The notes under the pieces were generated by a model that saw nothing but the letters and a program-made list of their open reading frames with translations, did no database searches and had not been told where the DNA came from. Positions 12,746 through 13,244 of a stretch of DNA of 13,244 nucleotides are shown one piece after another. The DNA lies in the NCBI GenBank assembly GCA_005787665.1, contig SYAB01000149.1, forward strand, positions 1 to 13,244, given 5' to 3'. How positions within the stretch are numbered: position 1 is the stretch's first letter; each line of letters begins with the position of its first letter. A program made the position numbers and the translations under genes. The stretch is from Actinomycetota bacterium (lineage in GTDB: Bacteria; Actinomycetota; Actinomycetes; Mycobacteriales; Mycobacteriaceae).

Positions 12746-12865
12746 CGGCCCACCTCCTCTGGTCAGCGGCCAGTCTGCCCGGCCCAGGCCGGGGCGCATC
12801 CCCCAACCGATGGATATCGGCAGGGGATCTGTGCGCGCCCCGGCCGGGTGCGAGGATCGCTGACT
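12746..12865. promoter_or_regulatory. Divergent intergenic region between the GNAT-AAA+ gene and cstA
   Basis: These 120 bp hold the start signals of both genes. They include AGGAGG for the leftward gene (12758-12753), a GAGG for cstA (12852-12855, ten bases before its ATG) and the nested inverted repeat at 12787-12845. No convincing TANNNT -10 box was found for either direction, so the transcription starts cannot be placed. The region lacks coding potential. Confidence 0.7.
12787..12845. repeat. 59-nt nested inverted repeat: hairpin, leader RNA or operator candidate
   Basis: Three nested stems share one axis. The outer arms GGCCGGGGCGC (12787-12797) and GCGCCCCGGCC (12835-12845) pair perfectly over 11 bp. 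The middle arms ATCCCC (12798-12803) and GGGGAT (12823-12828) pair over 6 bp and stack directly on the outer left arm, with a six-base bulge (12829-12834) on the right. The inner arms CCGAT (12807-12811) and ATCGG (12816-12820) pair over 5 bp around a GGAT loop. The 3' end lies 20 bases before the cstA ATG, beside its GAGG. No T-run follows on either strand, so it is not a classical terminator. It could act as RNA from either strand, or as DNA. Confidence 0.8.
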
Positions 12866-13244
12866 ATGGAGCGCATCGAGGAGATCCGCGGGGACATCAC
12901 CTACATCCGCACCGACGACACCCTTCCTCCGGTGGCTGTCATCGACCGCTCGCCGATCAGCACCCGGCACAAGTTGGTGTTCGCCGCCATCGCGGTGCTG
13001 GGCGCGGTGGCGTGGGCGGTGATCGCGTTCGTCCGGGGCGAGACCGTCAACGCGGTGTGGTTCGTCATCGCGGCGATCTGCACCTACGTCATCGGGTTCC
13101 GGTTCTATGCCCGGCTGATCGAGATGAAGATCGTCCAGCCCCGCGATGACCACGCCACCCCGGCCGAGATTCACGAGAACGCCACCGACTACATGCCGAC
13201 CGACCGGCGGGTGCTGTTCGGCCACCACTTCGCGGCGATCGCCG
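12866..13244 (+). CDS. cstA: CstA, carbon-starvation protein / pyruvate transporter family (partial, N-terminal)
   Basis: CstA proteins are polytopic membrane proteins linked to peptide or pyruvate uptake under carbon starvation. The first 126 codons are present; the frame stays open to the end of the window. Two hydrophobic segments (about 38-56 and 64-81) follow a polar N-terminus. The family signature is clear from about residue 93: RDDHATPAEI, then DYMPTDRRVLFGHHFAAIA at the edge. The start is ATG 12866, with GAGG at 12852-12855 ten bases upstream. It diverges from the GNAT-AAA+ gene, with a large inverted repeat in its presumed leader or promoter. In mycobacteria cstA is, from memory, near fadE22, which fits this window. 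The rest of the protein is not visible. Confidence 0.93.
   Translation, partial: MERIEEIRGDITYIRTDDTLPPVAVIDRSPISTRHKLVFAAIAVLGAVAWAVIAFVRGETVNAVWFVIAAICTYVIGFRFYARLIEMKIVQPRDDHATPAEIHENATDYMPTDRRVLFGHHFAAIA

Noticed and set aside
12787..12845. Classical Rho-independent terminator upstream of cstA
   Set aside because: Neither strand has a T-run after the stem, and the element lies between divergent starts, not after a gene end.
12746..13228. N-terminal extension of the GNAT-AAA+ gene to 13228
   Set aside because: The extension is antisense to cstA and crosses the inverted repeat. The ATG at 12745 has a strong ribosome site and begins the GNAT domain.

Overview
This is a GC-rich actinobacterial window, most likely from a fast-growing Mycobacterium (Mycolicibacterium). 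The codon use, the TANNNT -10-like boxes placed 6-7 nt before several start codons, the two-domain FadE22-type acyl-CoA dehydrogenase and the closeness of that gene to cstA all point this way. From memory, M. tuberculosis carries fadE22-ligB-cstA (Rv3061c-Rv3063), and M. smegmatis has a hyp cluster of its Huc [NiFe]-hydrogenase next to the same locus. The arrangement here fits that, with ligB absent between fadE22 and cstA. No database could be searched, so the taxonomy and synteny are inference.

Layout. (1) Bases 1-3906 hold [NiFe]-hydrogenase maturation genes. hypF-hypC-hypD run leftward, with hypD cut by the window edge. hypA-hypB run rightward from a 30-bp divergent start region. HypF/HypE make the cyanide ligand of the NiFe site, HypC/HypD assemble Fe(CN)2CO, and HypA/HypB deliver nickel. 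hypE and the hydrogenase structural genes are not in the window. (2) Bases 3895-8897 hold a leftward block: a SIMPL-domain protein, then two tandem paralogous membrane phosphatases (MASE1 - GAF-like - SpoIIE/RsbU-type PP2C). (3) fadE22-like (8919-11084) lies just upstream on the same strand, preceded by a small winged-helix regulator (11130-11414). (4) A leftward gene encodes an unusual fusion of a GNAT acetyltransferase to an AAA+ ATPase (11468-12745). (5) cstA starts at 12866, runs rightward and leaves the window.

The two most unusual DNA-level features are a 59-nt nested inverted repeat (12787-12845) between the GNAT-AAA+ gene and cstA, and a 33-bp tandem duplication inside hypF that multiplies the sequence at the metal-binding HHHAH motif. 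The tandem MASE1-PP2C pair with a SIMPL partner, and no visible STAS or anti-sigma partner, is the best candidate for a little-described signalling module.

There is no gene-free stretch longer than 300 bases. The largest gap is the 120-bp divergent region 12746-12865. I saw no tRNA, rRNA, insertion sequence, CRISPR array or phage attachment site.
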